Part shown: in pieces, positions 20,567 to 32,774 of the stretch | How positions within the stretch are numbered: position 1 is the stretch's first letter | Layout of the letters: each line of letters opens with the position of its first letter | Assembly: GCF_042100115.1 (NCBI RefSeq) | Contig: NC_091274.1 | Location: 1,426,001-1,490,000 of the forward strand | Direction: 5' to 3' | Length of the DNA: 64,000 nucleotides | DNA from: Alternaria dauci | Lineage: Eukaryota; Ascomycota; Dothideomycetes; Pleosporales; Pleosporaceae | Program-made: the position numbers and the translations under genes | Notes under the pieces: generated by a model | Databases searched by the model: none | What the model saw: only the letters and a program-made list of their open reading frames with translations | Told to the model about the DNA's origin: nothing

Positions 20567-22863
20567 TCAAGATTTCCTCATGTCTTCCATCTCACTCATC
20601 TCGCGAACTACTCTTGCGCTATCCGCCTCCCTTACCCATTCTTCAATCCTTGCACCGACATCCCCGACGAGCTTCTCGTACGTCTCGTTGATGAAGAAAA
20701 GCGAAGTATGAGCTGTTACCTCGTCCATGTTCTCCATCAAGACTCGTATCCATGTAGGGTCCTTGTTTCCATCTGCGTCCTTTGGTGGTAGCATGCAGAA
20801 CTTCTTGAGCTTTTTGGGTTTGGCAGGCGGATTTTCCTCTGATCCGGTCTTTTCCCGACGACTGTTTTGGCTGTCCATGGTGGAAAGGGTGTATGAAGAA
20901 TCAGTGCGGTCGTCTGGCGATTCTTGGCTCATGATTCCGCTACGAGAGAATTCATAGTGACTATACGGTCCCTGATGACCGTGTTGGGCCGGCCCATCTC
21001 CAAGTTCCATAGCGCCAACATCCTCCTCCAAGTCGGTTGTTGCAGGTGTCGGTGCAGGTGCAGGTGCAGACCTAGCAGTGTCTTCTGCGGGTATCTTTCC
21101 ATCGCGCAAGTCTGCATCTCTTTGTCTCTGCCGCGCTTCCTCCTCCCGCTGCTCTGCCTCGGCTTGTCTCTGTTCCCTTTCTTTCTGCCTTTGTCTGTCT
21201 TCTCTGGACATGTTGTTTGCCTCCTCTTCCTTTCTCCGGTCGTCACTCTCCCTCTCTTTCCTTGCTTTCTCCTGCTCTTCCTGCCTCTTTTTCTCCTCTT
21301 TTTCTCGTCCCTTCCTCTCTCTCGCTTTGTCTTTTTCCCATTTCTCCTCCATTTTGGTCCGTTCGTTTATGGTCTTGTTACGCATCTTGACAGCCTTTTG
21401 ATACACTTTGAGTGCCTGATCGTGCTCTTTCTCTGCCGCTTTGCGCTGAGCCTTATCGGAGAATTGCATCAGATCCACGAATGGTGGCTCCTGTGGAATA
21501 GGTGGGATCTCTGGTAAGTTTGGTGCACCTGTGGTTTCGTGGGTTGGCCCCCCAAAGGCGTGAGGTCCGATTGGGCTGGTGGCTGTAAGTGGCTCATCAG
21601 GACTGACAGGTACAATACCGTCCTCTCGATGCTCGTGGACTTGGATGGATAACTTGGGGCTATCTTCGATAGGTTCAGGATGTACATGAGTCATCTCTGG
21701 TTCTGATGATGTGACTGACGCACTTCTAGGTGTCTCCTGGTACTCTAGTTGAGGTTGGAATGACCGTGATGGCTCACTTGAGGCGCTTCTGTTGCTATCC
21801 TGATGCTGTAATTGCTGGCTAGAAGGCCGACATGGAGATGGTGACTTTGGAGATTTCGGCTTCTTGGGTCTCCCAGTGCTTGCAGTATAGTAGTTGACGA
21901 AGCGTACACGAGGTACTGTACGAGCTCGAGGATAACCAGATCTCCTCTTACTTTCATCGTCTTCTTCTAGTGCGCGCACCTTGGCGTATCTTTCTTTTAA
22001 TTCCTTGTAGTCGGCCATTGCGCTGCCAAACTCGAAATGAGACTTGACAAGGCCCTTCGTGGCTTCCTTCAAGCCATCTTTGTAGTGCTTGGTGAGCCAG
22101 TGTAGGCTATTTTCCCAGCCTTTTCTATTCGCCAAATGAACATCATTTGGGAAGGCCGGGTTGTAATTGGGATCTGTCGGCTTGGGGTTGAAAATCGTAC
22201 TCATCCTGCTAGGCTTCTTGCCAATATCCGCATCCTGCACGATTGCATCTTGCGGCTTTGGCGGTGCATTAAAAAGGCTCCCTAGCCCGGCCTTGATGAT
22301 TCCAGGATGCATGCCCAGAAACGGAACATCGAAATTCACGATGCCAATGATGCGATGTCGAAACACCAAGGCAATGTCGGCAGCGAGCAAACCACCCATG
22401 GAATGGCCGAGTAAGATGACGTCGGTCCATTGATCCTCGTGTGGTGCTAGCCTGACATGTGTCAGTTCTGAGCATGTTTACAATTGGGATGACCGAACCA
22501 TCTCGAGAAATTGTCTCTCGCGATTTCGAGCGAGTCTCTCGACTTGTATCTGGGATAGATTTTTGTATGAACTACGTGAGATTCGGCAAGTGTGATGGTG
22601 ACAAGATTATGGACGTGAGCTGGGAAGCTCCGGAAACTTGTTTCGTTACCCATGAAACCATGGATGAAGACGAGCATCAAGCGCCGTCGCCCTGTGTCGC
22701 CTTGGGTAGGATCAGGGACAAGCGACTGTGTTGAAGAAGAGCGGGGATCCTGCGAAGTCATGCCTATGACAGAGTATGGCGGCGGCGCGTCACTTGTTGA
22801 AGAGGCTCGCGGAGGAAGGGGCGGTGGGCGTTTTGACGCTGCCTGACTTGGAGGCGACGTCAT
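20567..22863 (-). CDS. Alpha/beta hydrolase (lipase-like) with long charged tail
   Basis: Two exons (22499-22863 and 20567-22451; 47-nt intron with a GTTCGG donor) give 749 residues. After a proline/serine-rich N-terminus (PPPLPPRASSTSDAPPPYS) comes a hydrolase core: LMLVFIHGFMGNETSFRSFP at about residue 63 onward, and the nucleophile elbow LLGHSMGGLL (Ser139), followed by GIVNFDVPFLGMHPG. This resembles DUF676/LipA-type fungal esterases. From about residue 330 the protein is a long Lys/Glu/Arg/Gln-rich helical or coiled-coil stretch and Pro/Ser linkers. It ends in a folded-looking tail with WIRVLMENMDEVTAHTSLFF. Start choice: the ATG at 22863 gives the usual MTSPPS.. N-terminus. A longer upstream frame to 23316 looks non-coding. 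The substrate is not known. Confidence 0.82.
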
Positions 22864-24985
22864 TGTCGATCGTGACTGTACCTGGTACTGGATTGGCGGC
22901 CAGCATGAGAGCAGTCGCGGATGATGTACAATGGTGTGTGGCTTGAGAACTGGGAGAGTATTGGCACAGCTTGGTAGGACGTTCAGTCTGGAGGGGCGCA
23001 ACAATGTGGGGTAAAGGTGACAAGTCATGGGATACGCAGGGCCGTATCGATACGGCGGACGTCGTATCCGCCCGCCACCCGGCGTATTCACGTTCACATT
23101 CACATATGCACAGCAGATAGACATGGCGATGTAATCTTGACAAGTCGGTCTCCCAGCTTTGGGCAGTTGATGCGCTGCATTGCAGCTAGAGCAGAAGCGT
23201 GCGCAACCCGACGCAGTGTTGGAACATGCGGCAATCGCAGTTGAGTGCGTGGAACCCGATGAAGGCAGACCCACAGTCTTTGTCGTGAGGTGTTTCAAAG
23301 AGAGGCCTGAAGACAAAGATGGGAGAAGTAGCGACGGAATTGTAGCTCTTCGCCGACGTTTGCCTTGGCATACGAACGGTTCCTGTGTGCGCGTTTCGAG
23401 GTTGCGCCCGTGTCAGTCATACTGGCCATGAAAATGTCCATCTTAAGCTGCATGACTCGAGCATATAGCGGTTGATGGCTGAGATTGAGACTGAGACTGA
23501 GGCAATAAGGCCCCTTTTTAAGGTTTGTTATTGTCCGTGACACGATATGCGGAAAAGTCATGCACTGCAGACGCGCACAATTTGCCAGTGACGGAAGAGA
23601 GGGGCATGGTGAGCGGCATGGCCGGATCACAACAGCAGACAGGCGTGGATGTCTTCATTTGCTGTTAGATGGGTGTTGATGCAGTGGTGATTGGCGAGGC
23701 GGATTGGTGGTGAGGTACAAAGGCCACCCTGGCAAACGATATAGCACTTGAAGGGCTTGGCAATACGCCAGAGAGGGCGACACGAGGCGTGTGTGGTGGT
23801 GAGGGCGCGCAGGCGTCCCAGTGTGGCTAGGCCGACTCGAGGGTGCTTGTGCGACAACGGCAGGTGCGACACTGCGACAACAACAGGGCGGGCGCCTAAG
23901 AATAACAGACTTTGCGGGCGTGGGCCATGGACCTGCATACCGGCGTTCCAGAATGCGGTACCTGGACGCCGCTCCATGATTGGCGCGGCGCCACTGCAGC
24001 TGCAGCGCGGGACGGCTGGCTAGCAGCCTAGCAAGCCCTTCTCTACCGTGGTACGCCAATTCTCCGACGTCGATACATGCTGGACCTAGAGTGGAAGAGC
24101 AGCGCAACGTTGCGGGCGGCGCAGACGTGGATGCACGCTGCATAGACGAACGCTCCGTCACCACTCGCCCTCTCCTCGACGTCGTGTGCGCGTGTAGGGA
24201 AGCGGGCGTGTCCATTGTATGTATCGTGCACCGGTGGGTCTTGCTATTCCTGGACATATCATCTCGGTTGCGGGCCAATCACTCCCATACGGTCTGTGCC
24301 AACGGCCTACCCACCCCAAACGGTTTCTCGTCTCCTCAGCCTGTTCTCGCTGTGCGCCGTACCCATAGCGTTCTGCTCCCTCTCTCCCACGACGATTCCG
24401 CTGCGACGTCGCCAATCCACGGACCCAGCGCCACCCTACTCCGGCCACAGGGACCCCTCAAGGAACGACTCCACGCCCACTACTCCCGCAGCCTTTGGAG
24501 CCGCCGCCGTCGCGCGACATCGACACCACGTCTGGTCCCACCCCGTTGCACCGCGCACTGCATACCCTCTGCCGCACACCAACGCTAGAAATTGCCTGCG
24601 CCGACGTCCCCATAACCAGCCCGTCCGCCCCCTCCCAACGCGCGACCATCGCGAAGCAAATGCTGGCCTACTGATCGCCTTCCGGTACCCGTCTCATTCA
24701 CCCCCTCGTGACATGTGAGTTGCTGATCGTTGCCCGTCCAGCCCAGCCCTCAGTCAGTCACCTGGCGTCCATTCCTTACCACAACCCTCACTCGCTCACA
24801 CGCAAACAACCAAAAAACCTCCATTGACTGGACCCCTGCATTGGCCCAAGCCCATACGTCCGCTCCTTTGCTCCTACTGTCCACTGTCCTTACAACACAT
24901 GTTCCGTGAACCCGTCCAACTCGCCACCGATACTCTGGAAGCATCACCATCCCCCACGTAGCCCACCTCCCGTCTCGGCTTCTTT
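22864..24985. other. 2.1 kb stretch between divergent genes
   Basis: This is a large divergent upstream region, C-rich near 24200-24980. Several overlapping long frames occur on both strands (23655-24278 minus, 23980-24588 and 24215-24718 plus), but they are compositional (Arg/Pro/His-rich) and match no family. A GTGAGT donor-like site near 24717 could mark a 5'-UTR intron of the next gene. Confidence 0.4.
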
Positions 24986-26745
24986 ATGGACCCCGTCGCC
25001 ACGCCCTCCAGCATATCCAGAGTCGATTCGCGCTTCCGTCACCAAGCGCAAATCGTCCCGCCCCGCCAACAACGCGTGCCAGAATCTGCAGAGAAAGAGG
25101 AGGTCCCAGCCAAGGAGCATCTTGTCCCCGGCCCGAGAGCCAGAGACAGCATGAGCAGAGGTCATCGCTTCTTTCACCGCCGCGCCGCGCTAGGAAACAC
25201 CAAGACGGTCGCCGTCGCCGTCGAAGTAGTCGCCACTGTCGACACCAATGGAAGTCTGGTCGCTCAGGAGACATTGGCGCCTGTCACTCCTCAGGCCTCA
25301 AATGGACCCACCGCGCCCATCGTCGCAGCCGTCGCAGCAACTTCAGCCGGAGCAAATCCCTCGGTGGTTCCCCTAGCCCAGCAGCCGCTTCCCTCGGCCT
25401 CCTTACCTGCTGTGCCCGCAGTACCAGCAGTCCCTACAGTTGCCTCCGCTGTGCTACCATCTGTCCCAGCCGTCCCACCATTTCCGAGTGACCTTGCTGT
25501 TCCTACTGTCCCTGCGTATCCATACTCTACGGGCGCTCCCGTTGCCCAACTCCCAGTCAGCTCCGACTTCGCCAGCGCAACCCCTATCCTTACAGGTGGC
25601 CCCGAGAGCACTGCGACTCCATCTCCAGCCCCAGATACCGCGCCGCTTTCAGACATTAGTTTCATTCTGAACTCGACTGCGCCCAGTAAGTTAGATGGTG
25701 CTCTCACTATCATCATCCTGTCTGACATTCTACAGGCACCGCTTCCCTCTTACCATCTTCCTCTTTCGCTTCCCTCGACAGCATCTCTGCGTCAACATCG
25801 ACTGAACTCGTTGCAACTATAGCGGCAGTTCCGACTCGCTCGACATCTGCATCTTTGTCAGCATCAGCATCAACATCGCAATTCTCATCCTCGTCTAGCA
25901 GAGTACCTTCTTCCCAGACATTAGCAGAATCGTCTGCTGCTCGCAGCACGGATATCGTCTCTGATGCAGCTTCAACAACAGCATACTATGGCGGCGCCGG
26001 TGGGGATGCGTCTGGAACGGCGTTTGCCCCCGCTGCCACCACCACAGCAGCTGTCTCTGATGCGGATGCTGATACCAGTCCTTCTCCACTCGAGACTCCG
26101 CAAGTAGTTGGAAGTGTAGTAGGCAGTCTTGCCGGCGCCGCGCTCATCCTGGCCATAATATTGCTGCTTCTGCGACGTCACAAGCGCAGACAGGGTGGTG
26201 CTCTACAACTTACTGGCGACGATCGCACCGACAACAACCAGTCAATGAGACAAGCACCTACTACAAGCAGCACTTTGGTTCCTATTGCCTTTCTGAACCG
26301 ATTCTCAGCCATGTCGGGCAAGACGGCCGAAACCAACCTGAGTGGTGGCGAACGGAGCTTCCAGAGGGTGTCGGGTCGCAAACTCCCGTCCGCGTTCAGT
26401 GAAGGCATGACATCAGATCAGTTCTCTCAGGGCGGGACAATGTCTGGTTCCTCCTTCTACCAAGACGAACACGGTACCTATGGCGGCCCGGGTATCTCCA
26501 AAGAGTTTGGCAAAGAGATTGGCGACAACTCGACGACTCGAGAGTCGGGACAGATGAACATTCGGCCCAGCCCAGCCAGGACGCCAGTCATACGGCATCC
26601 TGACGATGGCAATCCCTTTGCGGACCGCCACTACCTCAGCCCGCCACAATCTCCGAACCCAGATGTCCCACCTCGGGGCACGCTTGGAAGAAGTCTGCCG
26701 TCCGCAGATGGATCCAGGTCATCTCGGTTTACGGAGAACGTTTGA
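24986..26745 (+). CDS. Single-span Ser/Ala/Pro-rich membrane protein
   Basis: Two exons (24986-25685 and 25736-26745; 50-nt intron, GTAAGT to TACAG) give 569 residues. The N-terminal two thirds is low complexity: Ala/Val/Pro repeats (PAVPAVPAVPTVASAV..) then Ser/Thr-rich sequence likely to be O-mannosylated. A single membrane span follows, VVGSVVGSLAGAALILAIILLLL, with an immediate stop-transfer RRHKRR. The cytoplasmic tail is about 200 residues, rich in Ser, Gly and Pro. This plan is that of Wsc/Mid2-like wall sensors and many uncharacterised fungal proteins. No WSC or cysteine-rich domain is visible, and the current start gives no signal peptide. A 5' exon carrying one may be missing. A sensor role is only an analogy. 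Confidence 0.75.
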
Positions 26746-27803
26746 ATGATTCACTAGTCCTTTGTTGCCTTGTTACTCTCACTCAGCAATTTCCTTACCT
26801 CACGACACGCATGAACGTGCGTACTACTCATCCCGCATTGCATCTGCCATCTCGCATCTCTCGTCGGTCTTGTCTTGTATACCCCAGGACCCGCTCGACA
26901 CGTTCCACAACTCACCCTATACTGTCCTTAATCCGGCTGCAAACTAGCAGCCCAGAACTAATGTCTTGTCGGTTTTCTCCACTGCTGTTACTTGTTGTTT
27001 TACCTTTGTCATACTAGTTCTATTCTTCACGATACTGCCGGATCAGAGCGGTGCCTAGTTTCATACCCCGGTCGGTGTGACTTGACGGAGAAGTCCTCAG
27101 GTCTCGACCATTTGTTTATATCGGCTCTATGGTCCGTGTATATATTCTAAGCTGCGCTTCCTCGAGGCCAGCCTTGTGCATATGGTCGCCATGTTTGTCA
27201 TGTGTTTTGGGGCGCGTAAAGGAATTGGGGACTAGAGGTCTCGGTGGAGTTCAACATGGTCTCTGCTAATGCTCAAAAGTTCAATCTTACAAAACCACAA
27301 ACTACAGTTGCGTGCGCCACGTTGAAACAGTGATGCGAGGCACTCTGCTTCTATTTTCAGCTTCCAGGTAGCATTTGATTCGACCGTCAAGTCAAGTCTG
27401 CCTGGTTCATTTCCAGTCAGCATGCATGATCGCTTGGTCCCAGACAATCCAAGTGTTCTGCATCACCTTGGAAGACTCATGATAGGGTAGCCCGATTCCT
27501 TGATGTCAGCCTTCTCGGGTGATCAGCCGCGCTCCGCCCCAGCCACGCTTGCCTAACCATGTGCACTGCCCCACGATCGTCAGATGCGCTTGCTAGTGTC
27601 GCGTAAGGCTACCTCTATCGAAACGATTAAAGAGTCATGCTGACACCAATGTCATACCTAGTTTCTACTATTACAACCTCAACCTTTGAATACCGCAAAC
27701 ACAACACTCTATCCTCTCATACCCAGCCTCATACCCGACTGCCCTCTCTCATTAGGCAAACACCAACATCAACAACAGTACCAAACAAACACCATCATTA
27801 TCC
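26746..27803. other. 1.06 kb intergenic stretch
   Basis: This is the 3' region of the membrane-protein gene and the upstream region of the LURP-one-related gene. No coding pattern or repeat is evident. Confidence 0.5.
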
Positions 27804-28587
27804 ATGGCCTCTCTCGCCCCCGCACCCCAGCCCATTGGCGTATTCTCCCAGTTCTTTGCCGCCGGCCCAGAAACACTCGTCCTCAAAGAGAAAGTCATCT
27901 CGCTCAGCGGCGACAGTTTCAGCATCAAGCTCGCAAATGGCACGCCGGTCCTCCAGGTCGAGGGAAAAGTCATGAGTCTGACTGGGCGTAAGAAAATGTT
28001 CGATATGCAAGGAAACCACCTGTGTAGTATTGTCAAGGAGCACTTTCATCTCCATTCTACATATGTGGTGGAGAGTGCAAAGGGCGATAAGATCATGGAG
28101 GTTAAGAGTAGTTTTAAACGTAAGTGGTCGCGTCTGATGTCGAAAGGGCAAGAAAGAGGAGGGGGGGGGGGGGGGGGGGGAAGGATACTGGTCATGGGGG
28201 ATAGAGATGTAACTGACAGGTGCTAGTACTCGGATCCAAAGCAACAGCGACTTTCACCTCGTCAAATGGAAAACAAGAAGTCCTCACCATGCGCGGCAAC
28301 TTCTTCGACACCCGAGCTGATATCCTAGATGAAGCACAAGGCGGTACGTGCCTCCTTTCTCACTCACCCTTTCGCCGTCATTTTAACAGCAAAACTTGTT
28401 CGTAGCAGAACTGGGTGCTAACGTGCGAACAGGTCTGGTAGTCGCCCGCATCGACCGCAAGATTCTTAGCGGCAAGGACATATTCTTCGGCCAGCAAACC
28501 TACGGTGTGCAAATTGCACCGGGAGTAGACATGGCTCTCATCGCTGCACTGTGCATCTGTCTTGACGAGAAGAACAACGAGGGTTAG
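27804..28587 (+). CDS. LURP-one-related (Tubby C-terminal-like) protein
   Basis: Three exons (27804-28119, 28227-28343 and 28433-28587) give 195 residues. The conserved block starts with ETLVLKEKVISLSGDSFSIK and continues with MSLTGRKKMFDMQGNHLCSI. It ends with VVARIDRKILSGKDIFFGQQTYGVQIAPGVDMALIAALCICLDE, typical of the LOR/Tubby-C-like fold of LURP-one-related proteins. The fold resembles phospholipid scramblases and tubby. Its role in fungi is unknown. The first intron (28120-28226, 107 nt) is longer than most here because it contains a G20 run. The splice SSFK|LLGSKATATF restores the family sequence. The length is normal for the family. Confidence 0.85.
28161..28180. repeat. Poly-G tract (G20) inside an intron
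   Basis: Twenty consecutive G lie within intron 1 of the LURP-one-related gene, about 46 bases before its acceptor. On the coding strand this could form a G-quadruplex in the pre-mRNA. Confidence 0.9.
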
Positions 28588-29460
28588 AAGAACTCGCAAA
28601 GAAGGAAGAAGGTGCCGCTTGTCATGTCCTTGACGAACAAGGCGAGTAAAGGGAGGAGTAAGACGTGGATGGATACCGTGACCAAGGGAAGGAGTGGGGG
28701 TTGGTTCGAAAGGGCAGAGAATGTGGGGATGAAGAGAGGCACTTGGTGAGGAGTGTGTTGTGTTGTTTGATTCATATACCCCTTGCGCTGAACATGTTAT
28801 AACACTCTCTTGTCTGATTTTCATTCTTCTCTGACTGGCGCTGATGCGCAGCTAATCGTGTTTTGGATGTCGCAGGATTCGAGACACATCACCAACAGGG
28901 AACCAAAAGTGAAGTATGTGATGCTCATATTAAAGAGCGTCGTTTCGACGCTCGTTCATCTCCATCCCGACGTCTATGCACAACATCTATATAACACCAC
29001 CCAAAAAACAACAACATGATGACAAATGGAAGATCTAATTGCTCGAAGTACAAGGGAAACGTGGCAAGAGGCACGACCCACAATATATATGCTAGTAATG
29101 CAGTTTAACATGAAACAGAACAAGACTGAAGAAGATAAAACAACAGTGGGAATGAATAAAAAGCTACGCATGGGAGATGACGCGGACGCTTGCTGATGAA
29201 TGCTATGCTTTACTCCAGAAACCAGCACACCTGTTCTTCGACAACAAAACTTTTTGACCTCAAACGTATTATCGCAGGATTATGTCGGCTTCCGTCGCTT
29301 CTCTTAAACCTTCCGTGGAGGGGTATATATGCCACCTTGCTAGGTATATATGGCTGAGGATGGGAGGAGCTGCTTCAAGGATACAGCGAAAAAGTCATCA
29401 AGACCATCTAGCTCAGGGCGGGCTAGACCGTACCATTGTCGGTCCAGCTGTGATATGCAA
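28588..29460. other. Convergent 3' regions
   Basis: About 870 bases lie between two converging genes. Only short frames occur. I see no separate gene. Confidence 0.5.
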
Positions 29461-31735
29461 TTACTTCGACCCAGCGAGCAATTCGGATCCCGGTACGTTG
29501 TGGCCAAAGTCCAGGATCAAGGTCCTACCGTCCTGACTCGTGGCGACGACACGCCTATAGTCGCTCTTGGCCGAGAGAATCCAGCTCGTGGTCCAATTCT
29601 TATACACGGCGTATGTTTGCCCAGTCTCGTAGTCGGACACTTGTATGCTCTGATCGTACGAACCGGAAACGATGCGACCGTTGAAAGCGTCGAGGAAAAG
29701 AGATCGTACGAGGCCGTCATGCTTGACGCGGCTGTGGACTAGCTCGCCAGTGGAGGCATCGAACTTGTAAACGACGTGGTCGTTACCACCAGCGAGAACG
29801 TACTTTGCATCATCGGAGAATTCGACAGCTGCGAGACCACGGTCTTCGGACGGGAAATCCTTGATCGAAACACCAGTCTCGAGGTTCCACAGCTTCGCTA
29901 CACCGTCGCCGCTAGCAGAAACAAGGAAGTTGCCACGTAGCTGAACAGCGTTGACAGGCCCTCGATGGCCCTTTAGAGTGCGAACGCAGTTGCCTGTCTT
30001 GCGGTCCCATACCTTGATCATGGCGTCTTTCGAGCAGGAGATGATGTACTTGTCATCGAGGCAAACGTCTAGGACACCAGCCTCGTGGCCACGAAGCCGG
30101 TACATGGGAATGTATTCCTCGCCAGTAATGTCCCAAACGATGCAGGTATAGTCTGAAGATCCCGTCACCATGATTTCGCTATCGTACTGTAAGCACAGAA
30201 TGGAGGCATCGTGATAATCGGCGGGGACCGTGTAGATCTCGTTGCCAGCCTTGGTGCCATTGAGCGAGGCATGGCTGATGACACGTTCGGGTCGCTCGTC
30301 CATGGGTGGTGGTGTGTTGGCGGTTGGACGGTGGTTGGGGCCGCCGTATACTCTGATACACTTGTACGTCTTCAGATCCCACACACGAATGGTTCGGTCA
30401 CGCGAGCCGGTAATGGCCTTGTTCTCGTCGAATTGGCAGCAGTAGACGCTATCTGTGTGGCCGTTGAGGTAAATGGCAGCAGGTGTACCAGCCTTCCACC
30501 GGCTGTCGATTGTGCTTCTCGCCCTGAACATCTGCTTCCAGTCTTGTGCAGGCGCTGGGTTTCCACCTGCCATCTTGCCGGTACCCAAGCCGCCCATCTG
30601 TATTGGCGCAGGGGAGACGTGTACTTCGGGTTCGTGTTTGCGCAGGAAAACATTTCGCCATACGTGCGGCGACGACGCGTGTTCGTTCCAGCTGCGAGAG
30701 ACGCGCTCGGCACGCACGAGGGACGCGGCGTCGAGATTTGAAAGCACAGTGGTAGCAAGCTCGGCAGGCAGACGCTGGAAAGGATCGACTGTAACACAAT
30801 TAGCGCGGCTCCATTAAGGGCTGACAAGCCAACTTACTCATCTTCTTCTCGGTCACACTATCGGCGCGGACAATGGGAGAAGCACACGTCATGTCCACAC
30901 CGCTCTCGTTATCCTTGATGTCGTCATCACGCATCGACGTGGTGATGAGGCCATTGAGGAATCGATGGGTGTGTTCTTGCTCGCGTCGTATTTGGTTCTG
31001 GCGATCCTGGTTGGCGGCGGCGGCTGCTTGTCGGGCAGCGGCGCCGGGCACAGATTGGCTGGGGTAGGAGATGGGTGGAGAGGAGAAGAGGGCCTTGGTA
31101 GCGTCTGTCGATGACCCTGAAGCTGTGGGGCGACGGCGCATGCTACTCAGTCGCTTGAAGGGAGCAAAGGCCTTTGAGCTTGTGCTTTGTGGTTGGAGCT
31201 GGAAAGTGGGAATGCCAGAGTCCTGGTGCTGCAGGAGCATTCGTTGTTGCTGTGGAGGTTGTGGTAGTTCCGTCGTGGACTTGTGGCTGGCGCTTGCAGA
31301 GGGTAGAGATTCGAATAGAGAGTGTATGGACCCCCGACGACGCTGTGCGGGTGTTGCTGAGGACACGGACGACATGCGCCGGCGTGTCTTTTGGCGGGTG
31401 AAACTGCCGGCGACTGCACCAAACGCGCGCGAGAAGGAGCTGGCCTGTGAATGCTGCGACAGGCCGTCGGCGGCCATGGAGGCTTCGTTGACGGCGTCCA
31501 ACATGTTGGTGTCTTTGACGTCCTGGTGGTAGTGGGTAGGGAATGTCTGCGAGATGGTCCGCTTCATCGTGTGCGGCGGCGGCAGGGCGGTGGCGTACGT
31601 GTTGTCGTCGTCAACGTCGGAAGAGGTCTTTGGTCGGTGCGACAGGACAGACTGCCTGCGATACATGCTCCCCGGGATGCTGACGGCTAAGCCCTGCGTG
31701 TTACGGTGAAGGGCAAGCAAATTTCTAAAGGTCAC
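29461..31735 (-). CDS. F-box and WD40-repeat protein
   Basis: Two exons (30838-31735 and 29461-30788; 49-nt intron) give 741 residues. The first 300 residues are Ser/Gln-rich and probably disordered. The splice places IDPFQRLPAELATTVLSNLD at the boundary: an F-box at about residues 300-345 (LVRAERVSRSWNEHASSPHVWRNVF). WD40 blades follow, for example LNGHTDSVYCCQFDENKAITGSRDRTIRVWDL, LRGHEAGVLDVCLDDKYIISCSKDAMIKVWD, LKGHRGPVNAVQL and DGLVRSLFLD. This is the architecture of SCF ubiquitin-ligase substrate receptors (Cdc4/Met30/Fbw7-like). The WD propeller reads the substrate and the F-box binds Skp1. The substrate is unknown. An alternative start is the ATG of MYRRQSV about 23 codons in. Confidence 0.88.
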
Positions 31736-32288
31736 GGGATAGGCAGGGCACGGGGGTCGACTAAGAGAGCGTGTGCGTGAGAGTGAAGCAAAAGGGAGGG
31801 TAAAGGGTGGACGGCAGCGGAAAGCAAGGATACGGAAAGGTCGAAAAAGGCGAGGTTTATAGCATGGGGATTAGCACGTAGGAGAAAGGGAAAACAGAGC
31901 TTGTTAACCAGGCCAGACGGACGACGTGCCACCCACTAGGCCAGGAGACGACTCAGCCGATCTCACGCCGGTTCGAGTGCCTCCCGAACGTGGTCTGTTC
32001 ACCCAAGCAGCTCCAGACGGGGGGACCCACCCCTTGCAAATTACGACTTATCTTATCATGCCAGCACTACACACGCCGTCGACTCTTTGCTACGTGCAAG
32101 AGTACCGCTCAACCACTTGCTGTTGCATCCGGCTTCTCCGCTGCCCTGCCACTCTACTGCCTCGTGCGTCTCTTGTGCTACACCGCTCCCACGGTACGCC
32201 GTAGGTTGCGGAGCGGTACACCATCTTGAATCGCGCTGAGCACACAACCCAGACCACGCGAAACAGGCCAGCCCATTGCCCAAACAGC
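31736..32288. promoter_or_regulatory. Divergent upstream region, F-box/WD40 and DUF7704 genes
   Basis: About 550 bases lie between two divergent start codons. No specific motif can be named. Confidence 0.45.
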
Positions 32289-32774
32289 ATGCCATCCACC
32301 GCTCCACCCGCGCCAGCAATCCCCAGCGTCTATCGCTTCGTCTTTTGCTGGCTCGAGCCCCTCTCCATCCTCACAGGCGCCATCTATGCACACTTCTTCC
32401 AGTCCACCTACCTGCGCTTGACGCATGCAGCCAGCTCACCGGCCGCCTCGCTTCCCATCTCAACATCCATAGTCATGTCGCAGTTAGCGAATCTGTACCT
32501 AGGACTTGCTTTTTTGGAAGCCTCGGTCCTGCGCGCCACGACAGACGTCAAAGTCTGGAAGACCTTCATGGTCGGCTTGCTTCTCGCCGACCTGGGCCAT
32601 TTGCTCACGGTGCTGCCCCTCGGAACCCACATCTACTGGGCGTTTTGGCAGTGGAACGCCATTGATCTGGGTAACGTGCCGTTCGTCTACTTCCTAGCCG
32701 TGACGCGCATCTGCATGCTTCTTGGCGTTGGCTTCCAGAAGGAAGGTGTGCGATCAAGATCGAAGATGACATGA
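32289..32774 (+). CDS. DUF7704-type membrane protein
   Basis: This is a single-exon protein of 161 residues with four hydrophobic segments. It begins with IPSVYRFVFCWLEPLSILTGAIYAHFFQ, the signature opening of DUF7704 proteins. LANLYLGLAFLEASVL, FMVGLLLADLGHLLTVLP and VPFVYFLAVTRICMLLGVG follow. The family is fungal, small and of unknown function; members are predicted in internal membranes. The start is the ATG at 32289; the frame is open further upstream without conserved sequence. The C-terminus is short and basic. Confidence 0.8.
   Translation: MPSTAPPAPAIPSVYRFVFCWLEPLSILTGAIYAHFFQSTYLRLTHAASSPAASLPISTSIVMSQLANLYLGLAFLEASVLRATTDVKVWKTFMVGLLLADLGHLLTVLPLGTHIYWAFWQWNAIDLGNVPFVYFLAVTRICMLLGVGFQKEGVRSRSKMT

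Noticed and set aside
23655..24718. Overlapping long frames on both strands upstream of the membrane-protein gene
   Set aside because: They arise from GC-rich, stop-poor sequence. They are Arg/Pro/His-rich with no motif or consistent splice sites.
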